NCBI GenBank assembly: GCA_029747015.1
Contig: JAKOGI010000007.1
Span: forward strand, 702,001 to 766,000
Source: Carnegiea gigantea
Lineage: Eukaryota; Streptophyta; Magnoliopsida; Caryophyllales; Cactaceae
Reading direction: 5' to 3'
Length of the DNA: 64,000 bases
Position numbers and translations under genes: made by a program
Shown here: positions 23,392-34,625 of the stretch, piece after piece
Layout: the number at the start of each line of letters is the position of its first letter
How positions within the stretch are numbered: position 1 is the stretch's first letter
Notes under the pieces: generated by a model
Seen by the model: the letters and a program-made list of their open reading frames with translations, nothing else
Database searches by the model: none
What the model was told of the DNA's origin: nothing

Positions 23392-24801
23392 TGTTGAGTT
23401 AAAAATATACCGCAAGTGCACGGCGTAGCTGTAGCTAGCAACCGGCAAGTACGGGTCGAATCCACAGGGAACTTAGTTTCAACTACTAAAACTAATTGGA
23501 CTAACTCAAGCTAGGCAGTTGTAGAGTGAAGTTGGTTTAACTAATTCTAACTCTATTTGGTCTAAGACAATAATGAGAAGAAAATCCTGGATTGGGGTTC
23601 ACCGCACTATGATGTTCATTGAAAAATACACTAGGTCGTGTGAATCTGCCTGTAAGATAATTGAAATGGAATTATTACCGGTTTAAAGCATCTACGCCTA
23701 CTTTCGAAGGTCATTAGACTGATCAGACTAACCTAGTTGTCGACTTTCGTGAAACTAGAATAACAAGACCACAAGATCATGTAATTTAAATTCCCAATTG
23801 CACCCCCAACTACTTTCGTGTCAAGTAATTCAATTGCTCACAAAGCTACTCTAAGTAAAGGACCTAACTTTCGTTAGTCTCCTAAACTCTAATTAAGAAC
23901 ATGAATGAAACCCTCTCAGGCAATTCATCGAACACCTGGCATGCTAAGTGAGAGTTCAATTATACTCTGACGTAATTCACAAAAACCTAGAATTAACAAT
24001 CCAATTTACATCACAGGGGCTACGCCCAATCCAAGATTAAGGAATTTAGCCGCTAAACATGATTTCAAACAACATCTCAATCAAGAACAATAACATGTCA
24101 AGGAATATAGAACTTGAACTAAAACGAAAGAAAAGGGGTAGAAAGGTGTACCCTGAACAATCTGCAACAATATTCAATCGAAAGCGTAAACAAATTTTGA
24201 TCCAAAGCTTGAATTCAATAGCACAATAAGCAAACCCTAAGAGCCCTAGAAATCGCCTCCAACGAGAGAGAAGAAAAGGTAGCATGAAAAAAACCCGGAA
24301 TTACAATCCCAAAACACGATAAAACAGCGACAACTAAAGTGGCACGGTCGTGCCAGACGGCACAGGGGCCCCGTGCCAAATTTCTGCCGGACGAAAACGC
24401 GGGACCCGGCGAAAAAAGACAACCATGCCACACAGCACGGCCAGGCCGTGCCATGTGGCAGGGTCGTGCCGCGTGGCACGGCTAGGCCATGCCACGTGGC
24501 GCCGGTTCGGGTTTGTCGGGTCGTCGCGGTTTTTTCCTTGTCGCGTCTGTCCGATTCTCCGGGGCTTCCGTGCGACGCTTTTTCGTAGCTTTTCTCGCCT
24601 TCTTGGCACTCCTTTCTGCTAAATGCTGTTCATCTTTCTGTTTCTTCAATAGAGTTCCTGAAAATATCGAAAGATGTTATATGAGTTAAAAGTATGCAAA
24701 AGGAGGCCGATTTGACCCTTCCTTAACACAATTAAACGTGAAAACGGGGGAGGAAATGGGTCAAATAGGGGCTAAAAATAGTACAAAATAGAGGTTCATC
24801 A
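23392..24801 (-). repeat. 5' LTR of the gag-protease element
   Basis: 1410 bp, TG...CA. It matches 17430-18809 but is 30 bp longer, mainly from an extra run of GGCACGG/CCGTGCC motifs near 24440-24500. Confidence 0.92.
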
Positions 24802-25020
24802 AAGCTCCATTGGAGAATTTAAGGGAAAGTAGTCTGAAAGCATATGGTTTAAGAACCAGGTGAGTCAATGATCAAAAAGAAGAGTTTAAAATTTGGGGGA
24901 GGGGGTTTAATGGGACTATAGGGTAGTGGTGAAGCCATTAAGGAGTAAGGGGGTTAGGGCCAATTGATCCTTCAACTTAAAAAAAAAAAAAAATTAAATT
25001 TGAGATATTTAGGTGGAAAC

Positions 25021-25433
25021 AATAAAATAGATATTCTGATGGCGATCATCAAGCATCCACGTGTTGATGAATATGCTCTTGCATTTATCACATCAACTGT
25101 CGCTCTTCAGAGCAACCTGGGTGAGGAAGAACTCTACAGTGTTTATGTACCAACAAACCACCTTTACTTGGGGGACATATTTCTTGTCAGCTCAAGAGAT
25201 ATTATGACGCCTAATCTTTCAGTCCGTGAAGGCATAGGTAGGATGGCTGCCAATTTCCTTACTGGTGGAGTTTACATATAGTAAAACATGAAATTTTCTG
25301 ATTTGTGGTAATCTACTTTGAAGCAGAAATAGTAATCTCCGGAGGCATTTTAATACCTCAGATACTGACTACGGTAGATGCACAAGTCTTGCGTTCAAAC
25401 AGATCCGGAGATTTTGGCAGTGTATCAGTTTAA
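25021..25433 (+). pseudogene. 3' end of a LIKE-COV (DUF502) gene
   Basis: Two exons are readable. Exon 1 (about 25030-25237) encodes MAIIKHPRVDEYALAFITST, then EEELYSVYVPTNHLYLGDIF and SVREGI, a strong match to LIKE-COV membrane proteins. The intron is 25238-25326 (GT...AG). Exon 2 (25327-25433) continues in frame as EIVISGGILIPQILTTVDAQ and ends with TAA at 25431-25433. The frame is intact across the splice. The upstream exons, which should encode the membrane segments, are not in the window; the LTR retrotransposon ends 220 bp upstream. It is therefore a truncated fragment, though this part shows little decay. Confidence 0.82.
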
Positions 25434-26091
25434 TGTCAGTATCGCGCAGAGGGTTAAACTTTGGAGCCGATTCAGAAGATCTCAAAAAAGGGTTGAAGCA
25501 AAAGCACACAGAATCCAAGTAGTAAATGTAGTAAAAATAAATGAGATCCATTTTGCCTTGGGTTCTTTGAATCTTGATTTTCAGATCAATGGAGGCGCCT
25601 CCAGTGATGGGTAATAACTGGGTATTCTTTTTGTCAATTGTAATTATTGATTAGACAAAGGTAGAACAGCATGCCACTGTTTAGTTTGAACTGGCGATAT
25701 TTTATTTTTTTAAAAATGGGACATTGGAGAGAATGGTTAGTTACTGATGTGGTTATGGCAATACGCAGGAGCGTGTTCCTTTTCTTTTTGCAATCCCATC
25801 CCCACTCAAACAAAGAATGTCTACTGCCATTACTGCTCTTTTTGTTGTTTGCTTCCAAAAAATATTTTTACTGCTATTATTTTGAAATATCGTTTTGTTT
25901 AATTCTCTTTCATTAAATCATTCGTTCAATCACAATGTAACCCGTAGTAAATTTTTTTTTTTTTAAACAAAAAGTGCACTTTATACATAATGCCACTCCA
26001 GTAGAGCTCTTTTTTAGTTGACTGCAGAGAATTATGTAATCAGTTTTGTTTCCCTTCTCAAATAGTAAAACTTGTCCTCCATTGTTAGCAT
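25434..26091. other. Intergenic interval before tRNA-Glu
   Basis: AT-rich sequence with no supported gene. Frames of 74-81 codons lie on both strands but match nothing recognisable. Confidence 0.5.
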
Positions 26092-26163
26092 TCCGTTGTC
26101 GTCCAGCGGTTATGATATCTGGCTTTCACCCAGGAGACCCGGGTTCGATTCCCGGCAACGGAA
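26092..26163 (+). tRNA. tRNA-Glu (anticodon TTC)
   Basis: A 72-nt gene with acceptor arm TCCGTTG / CAACGGA, discriminator A, anticodon loop CTTTCAC, and T arm GGGTTCGATTCCC (box B). It is followed by a run of T, a Pol III terminator. One D-stem position differs from the usual plant tRNA-Glu (TTAT instead of TTAG before GAT), giving a mismatch in that stem. It is much better preserved than the relics at 10188, 37358 and 45771. Confidence 0.9.
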
Positions 26164-26164
26164 C

Positions 26165-26290
26165 TTTTTTTACTTTCTCATATGATAAGCAGTGAAGCAC
26201 TAAAACATGCGGACTCTCATCCACAACTCTATGTATAGCGTCAGACGGTAAATGTCATTTACAAAGGCAGCTTCCTCTCCCAAACAGGTA
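26165..26290. repeat. Post-tRNA repeat unit, D3
   Basis: This matches the unit at 17098-17240 and, less closely, those at 10545 and 45940. It follows the intact tRNA-Glu directly, which supports an ancestral tRNA-Glu plus D unit. Confidence 0.65.
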
Positions 26291-26714
26291 GGGTTGTTCA
26301 TCAGTTCAAATCTGGCTTATGCCACTTTGTACTTTGTTACTATTAGGGTGTGAAATATATTTTTGACTTTTTTTACTTTATTAATAGTAGCCAAAACTCC
26401 TGACAAGATGAAGGGAACAAGTCTAAAAAAGAAAGGAAAACACAAATTAAGAACTCACCCAAGGGCACCTCACAGTGAAGGGGCCAGCAAGTAGGGGAAT
26501 AAAACTTGGCTTACTACTTTGGTATTGACCTTACCAACGTACTTCCCCATATACAGCAAGAGAACAACAAAGTTCATCTTCTTCGCACAAGTCTGCATCT
26601 TCCAAGAGACTCGACGCAGGTTCTAGCGGCCAATTATTGCTAGTCTTGCAAAACACAACAGGAATATAGACTTTCAATCATCAATTTAGGCGGTGTATTT
26701 TAAGTCTCAAAACA
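26291..26714. other. Interval between D3 and duplication copy B
   Basis: No gene recognised. It lies immediately before the point matching base 1 of the window, so its partner, if any, is outside the window. Confidence 0.4.
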
Positions 26715-26863
26715 GACAAGTGCAGCAACAAACCCTGGTGTGAACATCCAATTTAATGGTCGTACGCCTTAGCCTTATCCTCGCACACGTTAGTCGTGGC
26801 ATGCACCATACTTGAAATGAAAAGTATCCAAGGAGATGGGCCATTACTCATTCACTCCAAATC

Positions 26864-27077
26864 ATGCGTTTAAGGAAGATGCTATCATCAAGCATCCACA
26901 CGTTGGAAGTATGCGTTTGCATTTGTCACATCAACTGTCACTCTCGGGAGCAACCTCGGAAAGGACTGAGGAGGAACCCCGGTGTTTACGTACGAACAAA
27001 CCAACTCGGGACGCATATTTCTTACCCGCACACGAGATAATTCGAGGCTTTTACGTTTTCGGCCCGTGAAGGCATAG
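26864..27077 (+). pseudogene. Decayed LIKE-COV exon, copy B
   Basis: Near-identical partner of 150-363, with the same frameshifts and the same retained GGCATAG/GT donor. The decay therefore preceded the duplication. Confidence 0.7.
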
Positions 27078-27120
27078 GTAAAACCTGTACGACACAACGC
27101 GATTAAGATTTCACAATAAG

Positions 27121-27372
27121 TGTTCAAAGGTCATTTCACAATAAGTTTTTGTACTCTAACACATCTCCTCACGTGAGTGTATTTCGAGTTTAAAGCGTGG
27201 ATGTTAGCTGCAAGAACTCCTCTTACCTTTCGCAATAAATCAATATGTGGTTGTTAAGATTTGAACTCGAGATCTTTCGATTAGAAAGGCTCTGATACCA
27301 TGTTCAAATGCCAATTCAAAGAAAAACTTAAGGTTGTAGTTGAAAGTTCAGGAATAGATTTATACTCTAACA
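27121..27372 (-). mobile_element. 252-bp TRIM/SMART-like element, copy B
   Basis: Target duplication ATAAG lies at 27116-27120 and 27373-27377. On -, the 5' LTR is 27372-27301 (72 bp, TGTTAGAG...TTTGAACA), followed at once by the primer-binding site TGGTATCAGAGC (27300-27289). The 3' LTR is 27161-27121 (41 bp). It is slightly better preserved than copy A, because the LTR still ends in CA. Confidence 0.8.
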
Positions 27373-27579
27373 ATAAGATACTTTTTAAACACTTTTGTGG
27401 CGTTTGATTGGATGTAACGCATGTAATAGAATTGATTATGTAATGCAATCACTCATGTAATGTAATCAAATGATAATTATGTTATAATGTTTGTTTGTTT
27501 CTTATTATGCAATGTAATGAATCTATATTAGATGATATATATGCTAAAACATATACACACACATACATATATATACACG

Positions 27580-27583
27580 CACG

Positions 27584-27666
<83 letters not shown>
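27580..27666. repeat. (AT)n microsatellite
   Basis: About 80 bp of TA dinucleotide following a short AC-rich stretch. Confidence 0.95.
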
Positions 27667-27668
<2 letters not shown>

Positions 27669-28084
27669 TCTCAAGATTTTGTGCCATTTCAGTAAGTTCT
27701 GTGTTGTAGAAGAAGCTGTGGATAACAAAAGTGCAAAAGAAATATAATTATATAAAGTTGCATTTAATGGAAGATCAAAAAATATTTATGTTATAACGGA
27801 TACGAGAAAGTATAAACAAATTGACAAATACATACAGATTTAATGTGGTTCACTAACAATGTATTAGCTACGTCCACAGGTAGAAGAGAGGGATGGTTTT
27901 ATTCATCCGATGATGTTGGAATACAGAGATACCGTGCTAGGTTTGTAAAAAGGGGGCAAAGAAAACAGATTGAAGGCATTCTAATAATTTCTTAAAATAA
28001 TAAAATAGGGGAAAAAAGCGAGTATAAAGCACAGACAGAGTGAGATGATGCCCATTATTATTGTGTGAGTCCAATTGTGAGAGT

Positions 28085-28269
28085 GAAGCCCCTTAAACAG
28101 AGGTGGTATCATTAATGCAAGCTTTATACATATAAATGATACCCATCACTATAAACATATAATTACTATAAAAATTTCTGAATTACATATAAGCATTTCT
28201 ATACACTCATATAAAGGTTTACTAAATAACGTTATCATTTATATGCAATCACTATAAACAATACATATA

Positions 28270-28336
<67 letters not shown>

Positions 28337-29272
28337 CGATAACTTTTATCCAGTACGAACAAGATATCTATGTTGGGCATCATTCAGTTTACTCTGCAAT
28401 TTTCTCGAATTACTGATAATTGATTTAGATTCAACCTGAACGAACTAAAATCAACAAACTTCTACTGAAATTAACTATAATTAAGAGGAAGAGGAAACCC
28501 GCCTCGAATCCAAGATAAAGGACCCGTACAAGGGTTGATTTGGTGGTGGAATTCGAACTCCTGAAACCCGAAACCCTAGCTCTCAAACATGTGGTTCGCG
28601 TAGCTGCCTCTAGGGTCGCCAGACTCGAGCCGTCGGTCCTTGCCGACACCGGCCGACCCTTGTCCGCCGCCGACTCGGCCGTGACGCGGGGTCTGGCCGG
28701 CCCACCGTGCCCTCCCCTTTCTCCCACTCGCTCGACCGCTCTCTCTCTCTCTCTTTCGATGCTTTGGGATCGGGTTGGCGGGGTGTGGGACGGCCGGTCG
28801 CCGCAGCGCCTCGCCGACCTCCCTCTTTCCGTCTCGGGTGCGTCGCCGGCTTGAGGTCGCGGGCTGGGTTCCCTTGAAACCCCCCCGACGCCTTTCTCTG
28901 TTTTTTTCCCAAAAATCAGGGGCTTCGGCCCCTTGTGATATGTATTTTTATTTATTTATTTATTTTTTCTTTTCTTTTGTTTTGGATAATTACCTCGTCA
29001 CATCATAATTAATACGAGCCTATCCACTTATCACATCATAATCTATTCCAAAGGTTCGATTCAATAAATTGCAGAACTAGTCCCAAAGCTCACCAGTCCA
29101 GTCATATTCGGGAATCTACTCAATATAGTACCCGATAATAATCCTCTATAACAATAAAATAGGAGGAGTATTCCTCTTAATAAAAACAGCACCTAAGCAG
29201 GCACGTCGATATTATTTCAATGTCTAATGATATAAAATAGCGGAATAAGGGGATAAAATCCTGGGTGTTACA
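28085..29272 (-). repeat. Truncated gypsy LTR fragment, copy B
   Basis: Partner of 1525-2765. The LTR edge (TGTAACACCC on -) is at 29272 and abuts the GACGG array as in copy A. It contains a 63-bp (AT)n tract at 28273-28335. Confidence 0.75.
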
Positions 29273-31140
29273 AAAATTGTGACGGAAATTGATGCTTTCG
29301 TCAAAAATTTTTGGCGTGTTCAGCCAAAAACTCCGTCAAAAATTTTGATCAACAGAAAACCCATTAACTTCACAGTTCTGACGGACAACCTACTCGGTCA
29401 AAATTTTCCGTCAAAAAATGTTCTGATGGGACGGCAGTCTATCAAAATTTTCGTACCGCAGTAATACTGACAGGGTGTCAGTCCAATTCAGTATATTCTG
29501 TCACTAGGAGTTTTGACGGCACGTCAGTCCGTCAAAATTTCTCCGTCAGTAGTTTTGACGGGTCGGTCGAAATGACCATTTTGACCAACGGTTTCTTGAC
29601 GGGCGTTACTTCCGTCAAAAAGCCTGTTACGTAATAATTTAACTGAATTTGTTTGTTGATCGACAGTACTTAAATTAGAAATGCTAGAGTAGAAAAATAA
29701 TGTGAGCTCAATTTTGACGGATTTTTTGATGACCGTCGTCTCAAAATTGTGACGGAAATTGATGCTTCCGTCAAAATTTTTGACGGGTTCAGCCAAAAAG
29801 CCCGTCAAAAATTTCGATTAGAAAACCCATTGATTTCGCAGTTCTGACGGACAACCTAATCGATCAAAATCTCCGTCAAAAAATATTCTAATGGGCAGTC
29901 CGTCAAATTTTTCGTCACAGTAATACTGATGGGTGTCAGTCCGTCAGTATGTTCTGTCTACTAGGAATTTTGACGGCATGTCAGTCCGCCAAAATAGTCC
30001 TTACGTTCATATCGTATTTGTCCTTTGTCCATTGATTATGTGTTAAGTAATTGAACAATTTCTATTATGTTTTTTGATTGTGTGTTGAAACTATGTATGT
30101 ACTTTTAGAACAATTCTAATAATGCGACTGTATATTAATTTTAGGATTCTATTACGTAACTAATTTTACTGAATTCGTTTGTTGACGTGCTTCGACACTA
30201 GAATAGGAAAATAATGTGAGCTCAATTTTGACAGATTTTTTGATGACCGCAGTCTAAAATTGTGACGGAAATTGATGCTTCCGTCAAAATTTTTGACGGG
30301 TTCAACCAAAAAGCCCGTCAAAAATTTCGATCAGAAAATTGACTTCACAGTTCTGACGAACAACCTAATCGGTCAAAATTTTCCATCAAAAAAAGTTCTG
30401 ATAGGTAGGGGTGTCAAAGTCGGTTAACCGAAAATTGGTTAACTGGCTTTTCGGTTCGGAGAAAATGTGACCGGTTAACTGAAAAATTCAGTTCGGCCAA
30501 AAGCCGAACCGTAAACCGAATCAAAATATCCGGTTAACTGAAAATTTAGTTCGGTTTACGTTTAACCGAATCTTGTACACCTAAATTTACTTTTTTTTTT
30601 GGTTTTTTTCCCTATGAATCCCCTATTTTTTATTTTTTAAAAAAAATCGGTTCCGTTCGGTTAACCATGGTTAACCGAAATTTTTTGAGCCCGGAACCGA
30701 AACCGAACCGTGAATCGGGAAAAAAACCGGTTCGGTTAACCGAACCGCATATTTAAAGAAAATTGATTAGGTTAACCGATTTTGCGGTTCGGTTTTTTCG
30801 ATTTTTCGGTTTGGTTTTCGGTTTTTGGTTTTTTTGTTTTTGCTCACCCCTACTGATAGGACAGCAGTCCGTCGAAATTTTCGTCACAGTAATACTGATG
30901 GTGTCAGTTTGTCAGTATGGTCTGTAGGAATTTTGACTGCATGTCACTCCGTCAAAATTTTTCCATCAGTATTTTTGGCCATCAGTCGAAATGACCATTT
31001 CGACCAACGATTTATTGATGAAAAGCTGGCAATTTTTTCGGAAGTTTTTTGATGGAAAAGATGGCATTTTTTGGGGCATATATGTTGAGAAAACTAGAGG
31101 AGATGAATATATCACCGTTAGAGCTTGCAAAGAGGCAATG
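29273..31140. repeat. GACGG-rich tandem array, copy B
   Basis: Three units as in copy A, starting near 29273, 29744 and 30255. The third is split by the hAT MITE. Confidence 0.7.
30406..30852. mobile_element. hAT-type MITE, copy B
   Basis: 447 bp with TAGGGGTG / CACCCCTA ends and the same 8-bp duplication CTGATAGG (30398-30405 and 30853-30860). It is shorter than copy A by loss of internal GGTTAACC motifs. Confidence 0.9.
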
Positions 31141-32573
31141 TACATCTTTAATTAAATATAATTAAGAGAATTAATGTTAAATTTTTATATAAATTGGGCC
31201 TTAAAGAAGCAATTCATGTATGAGGTTCCAATTCAAAACTAATTGGCAATAAACAGAGTAACTCACAAGCTTATTTATATACTTAAGCCATTTTATTTTA
31301 TCAAAATAGGACAACCCACTTTTATACTCCACCAATTTAATAACGGAGTTTGATTGTAAGCAAAGGACTTAGAATTTATTTCAACACATTAGGGTAACAA
31401 AAGGGCTAATTAACTTCAATAAGCGCAATTTAACGATCATGCCGTCCCTCTACCTCAAGTATAACAGCCATCCACCAACAGTTACTCAACTGCCACTTGA
31501 GCTTAAACTAACTAACTTAATTAATTCTTTTTTATGAGAACTGGGATCAATCGAGAATCTCCAATTATATAGTTCTTGCCTTCTTGTATGATTTAAAATT
31601 TTCTAACCAAAAAAAAAAGATTAAAAATTTAATTTTAGCATATCGGGTGGTATTTGATTGGCAATTAATGAAGTTTTGATTGTTCGTGAGATGTGAATGA
31701 AGTTTTGATTTGTAGTTAAAACTAAAATTTTGGAAAAAAAAATAAAGTTATAAATATCGTACCGATCATCATATCATTTTTCATTGGAATAAGACAAATT
31801 GGATTTATGTACCGTTGTATCAGGCACGTACCACTATTTAATTTCAAAAAATTTAAAGAATTAAATTACAAAAATTAGAAATTTTAGTGTATTAAGTGGT
31901 ATTGATCGAAAATATCAGTACAACTCCGTATTTGACGGTAAAGAGCGGTATTGGCTGGTACAACACGGAACAATCGCGTGCACCGTTTCTTGAATGTTCA
32001 CGTTTGAATGGGTTTAAAGAACACAAATAACGAGATTATTGACTTGAATTATATATTATTGGTTCATACAAGACAGAACCTCTCAGTATAGGTTTAATTT
32101 TTATTCAAGAAGAATAACTGTCAAACTATTTAAATTAGAGCTATATTGTATGCATATAAATATGTAAATAAGATTTCCAGGTATAACTAAATATAACATA
32201 TTTCTAGGATCAAGAAGAACCGTCTTTATATTTATAGGTATAAGACTATCTATATACATTTAAATTATTAAAAATATGTTTAAAATGGAATTTTTATTTA
32301 GCGTGGTTGCGCTTTTATAGTTAGTCATGCCCATAACAACTTAACATATTTCTTTAATACTCTAATGCCACAGCATGTATGGAGTAATCCTAAATCAATG
32401 ATGGCGCTTTTACATTCTCGAATAGGCCAATATTATTAATTGATGTAAATACTAAACTTTGTTAGAAGGATCATAACTCCAATTGTCCAATATTATGTGG
32501 TCACTGATTGAAATCCAGTCTATTTTATCGCATTGCTTGCCAATTAAATGACGAACTATTTTCTTTGATGCCC
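31141..32573. other. AT-rich intergenic DNA shared with copy A
   Basis: No gene is seen. It is collinear with 4621-5040 plus 5583-6590 and holds the empty site of the 537-bp TRIM near 31555-31562. Confidence 0.55.
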
Positions 32574-34024
32574 CTTGCTCGCTGACGTCTCATTGATCCC
32601 CAATTTTCAGAAGCCCCCCAAAAAAAAAAAAACCAATTAATTTTCATTAGTTTTGTGAACTATTCTCTTAATTATCTCTTGGAGAATTGAATAAGAAAGA
32701 AAAGGGAGGGCGGCCGATCAAAACAAAACAAGGGAAGAAAACAAGCAGACAGGAGGCACGTGAAGATTGAAAACAAGGGAAGAAAAACAAAAAAAGGGCG
32801 GCCGATCGAATAGTTTTGAAATACATATGAAAAACATGATCTACATGTAATCAATGGAGGTGGTGAGGAGAGAGAAAATGGGGGGATGGACAGCGATGTT
32901 AATTTTAGGGTTGATAACTGCAATAAAATCTGAGAGGGAGTGTTTGTTTGATTGTGGATTGCCTACTACACGCACGTTGATTAGTAAGAGGAGCAAAAAC
33001 AGATGTTTTTCCCATTTATCATATATGGCCAGTACTAATTAATGGCAAACTTAATTTTGTCTAATTTAATTTGACTGCAATCAGCTTTCAATCTTCACAC
33101 GCTTCCTCTCTTATTGTACGTAATCATCATACGTACCAATACTTGAGTGCTTTGATGTTTTATACACTTTGCATGTACTGATATTCTTTTAAGCCATGAA
33201 TGATGAATTGATATAATTAATTTAACTGCATCCCCCTCCAAAGAAAGTTGTATCACACTTTCTCTCACTATTCTTTAATTTTGACGTGATCATGTATATA
33301 CTTCTTTTATTGAATTAATTTTCATTCTTTTGTTCATAAATTTCCAATACGTAATTCTGTCGAACCTACAATTAATTTTTATAATATCTAGTTTATCATT
33401 CTCATATATGTTCTCAAATCAGTAATTTTTTCAAAACATTAATCAAAAGAAAATAAAAGAAAATCAATTTTTGTACGTTATCGAACTAATTTTCAAGTTT
33501 AAGTAGATCTCTCCCATTTGAGTTAGTAAGCATCCCTAACCTTGCCATTTTTAAATATAATCTTCTAAGCATTTCAGTCTTTTAAGAATGTTTTTTTTTA
33601 TATCTATGTGGTCTCTTGTTGAAGGTCATATGTTTATTTCTATTTTAATGACCATTTCGACCAACGGTTTATTGATGGGCATCACTTCTGTCAAAAAATT
33701 CCGTCAAAAAGTCTATTTTCTGTCAAAAAATCAACTTTTTTCCGTCAAAAATTCCATCAAAAAATAGTCCTCCATCTTGTAGTACATAGATATAAATAAG
33801 AATATGTACAGTTGAACCCATCCCATCGCCTGCCCATTATTTATTGAGACTAATTGTAAGAGTGAAGCTCTTCCCATAAGTGAAAACTAACAGAGATACG
33901 ATTTCCGCCGTAGCCAAATTCATTGGGCTTCTCGTGTATAGCTGCATGCCTCTTTTTTGTTTTTATTTTTGTTTTTAGTTCAAATGAGTCACGAAACTAA
34001 TGTAATATAATAGAAGGAGAGAGA

Positions 34025-34085
34025 ATCGAACCTGAGGTAGCTAGTGTACTCAGACCACAATCTTAATCAATTGGCTAAGATTTCA
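34025..34085 (-). mobile_element. Possible SINE head
   Basis: On - it reads CTTAGCCAATTGATTAAGA (box-A-like) and, about 30 bases on, GGTTCGATTC (box B). This is the layout of a tRNA-derived SINE head. The tail and target duplication were not identified. Confidence 0.4.
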
Positions 34086-34324
34086 TCAGTTTTTTTTATT
34101 TTTATGTAAGCAAAATGATTCATGCAAAACTATCTCCTCATTGGGGAGTAAGATGCTTTTTGGTATCAATTGCAATTTAATTTTTTAACAATTGGATAAT
34201 GTGAAATAATTTAAAGTACGAAGGGATATACCTATGCTTTGATTGCCATAAGACATGGAGAGGCATATTCATTTTTATTTTTTTTTTGGGAGCACAAGCT
34301 ATGTGGGGTGCCGGGTGCATGGGG

Positions 34325-34425
34325 TGGATCAATTGTGACTTGCGCATGGGGCGCTTTGCGTTGCCCAAATGGTAAAGGCATTTGGTAAGAGGTTGGTGGG
34401 GGTGGTGGTCGCGTGTTCGAATCTT
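34325..34425 (+). mobile_element. Possible SINE head
   Basis: A box-A-like CCCAAATGGTAAAGGCA is followed by a box-B-like GTGTTCGAATC about 50 bases on. It is not a foldable tRNA. Element ends were not identified. Confidence 0.3.
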
Positions 34426-34625
34426 CACAAGTATGGTTTTGCTGTTTGTCAAAATTAAGACAGGGTATATTTTATTTAGTTTGCATGCTAGGACACGTAA
34501 CATGACATATATTATTTAGTTTCAATGCATGCTGGGATAGCGCAGTGCTCAAGTGGGGCGAGGTGTTAACATATTACAAATTTTGTGACCCTTTTTAATC
34601 AAGATAGTATAGTATTTTTACCATT

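Larger units (their letters stand above)
17430..24801 (-). mobile_element. Non-autonomous gag-protease LTR retrotransposon
   Basis: A complete 7.4-kb element on - with exact 5-bp target duplication AAGCT (17425-17429 and 24802-24806). Its LTRs of 1380 and 1410 bp start TG and end CA. It has a tRNA-Asp primer-binding site beside the 5' (right) LTR and a purine tract beside the 3' (left) LTR. The internal 4.6 kb encodes only gag and aspartic protease; reverse transcriptase, RNase H and integrase are absent. Gag and protease resemble the Athila/Tat side of Ty3/gypsy. It resembles the TR-GAG class of non-autonomous elements, with protease added. The LTRs differ by only a few percent by eye, so insertion is fairly recent. 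Confidence 0.92.
32574..34625. other. Stretch present only in copy B
   Basis: About 2 kb replacing about 850 bp of copy A. It contains G+A-rich sequence (32690-32810), a relic of the GACGG array (33640-33778) and two tRNA-like promoter segments of possible SINE origin. No gene is supported. Confidence 0.6.
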
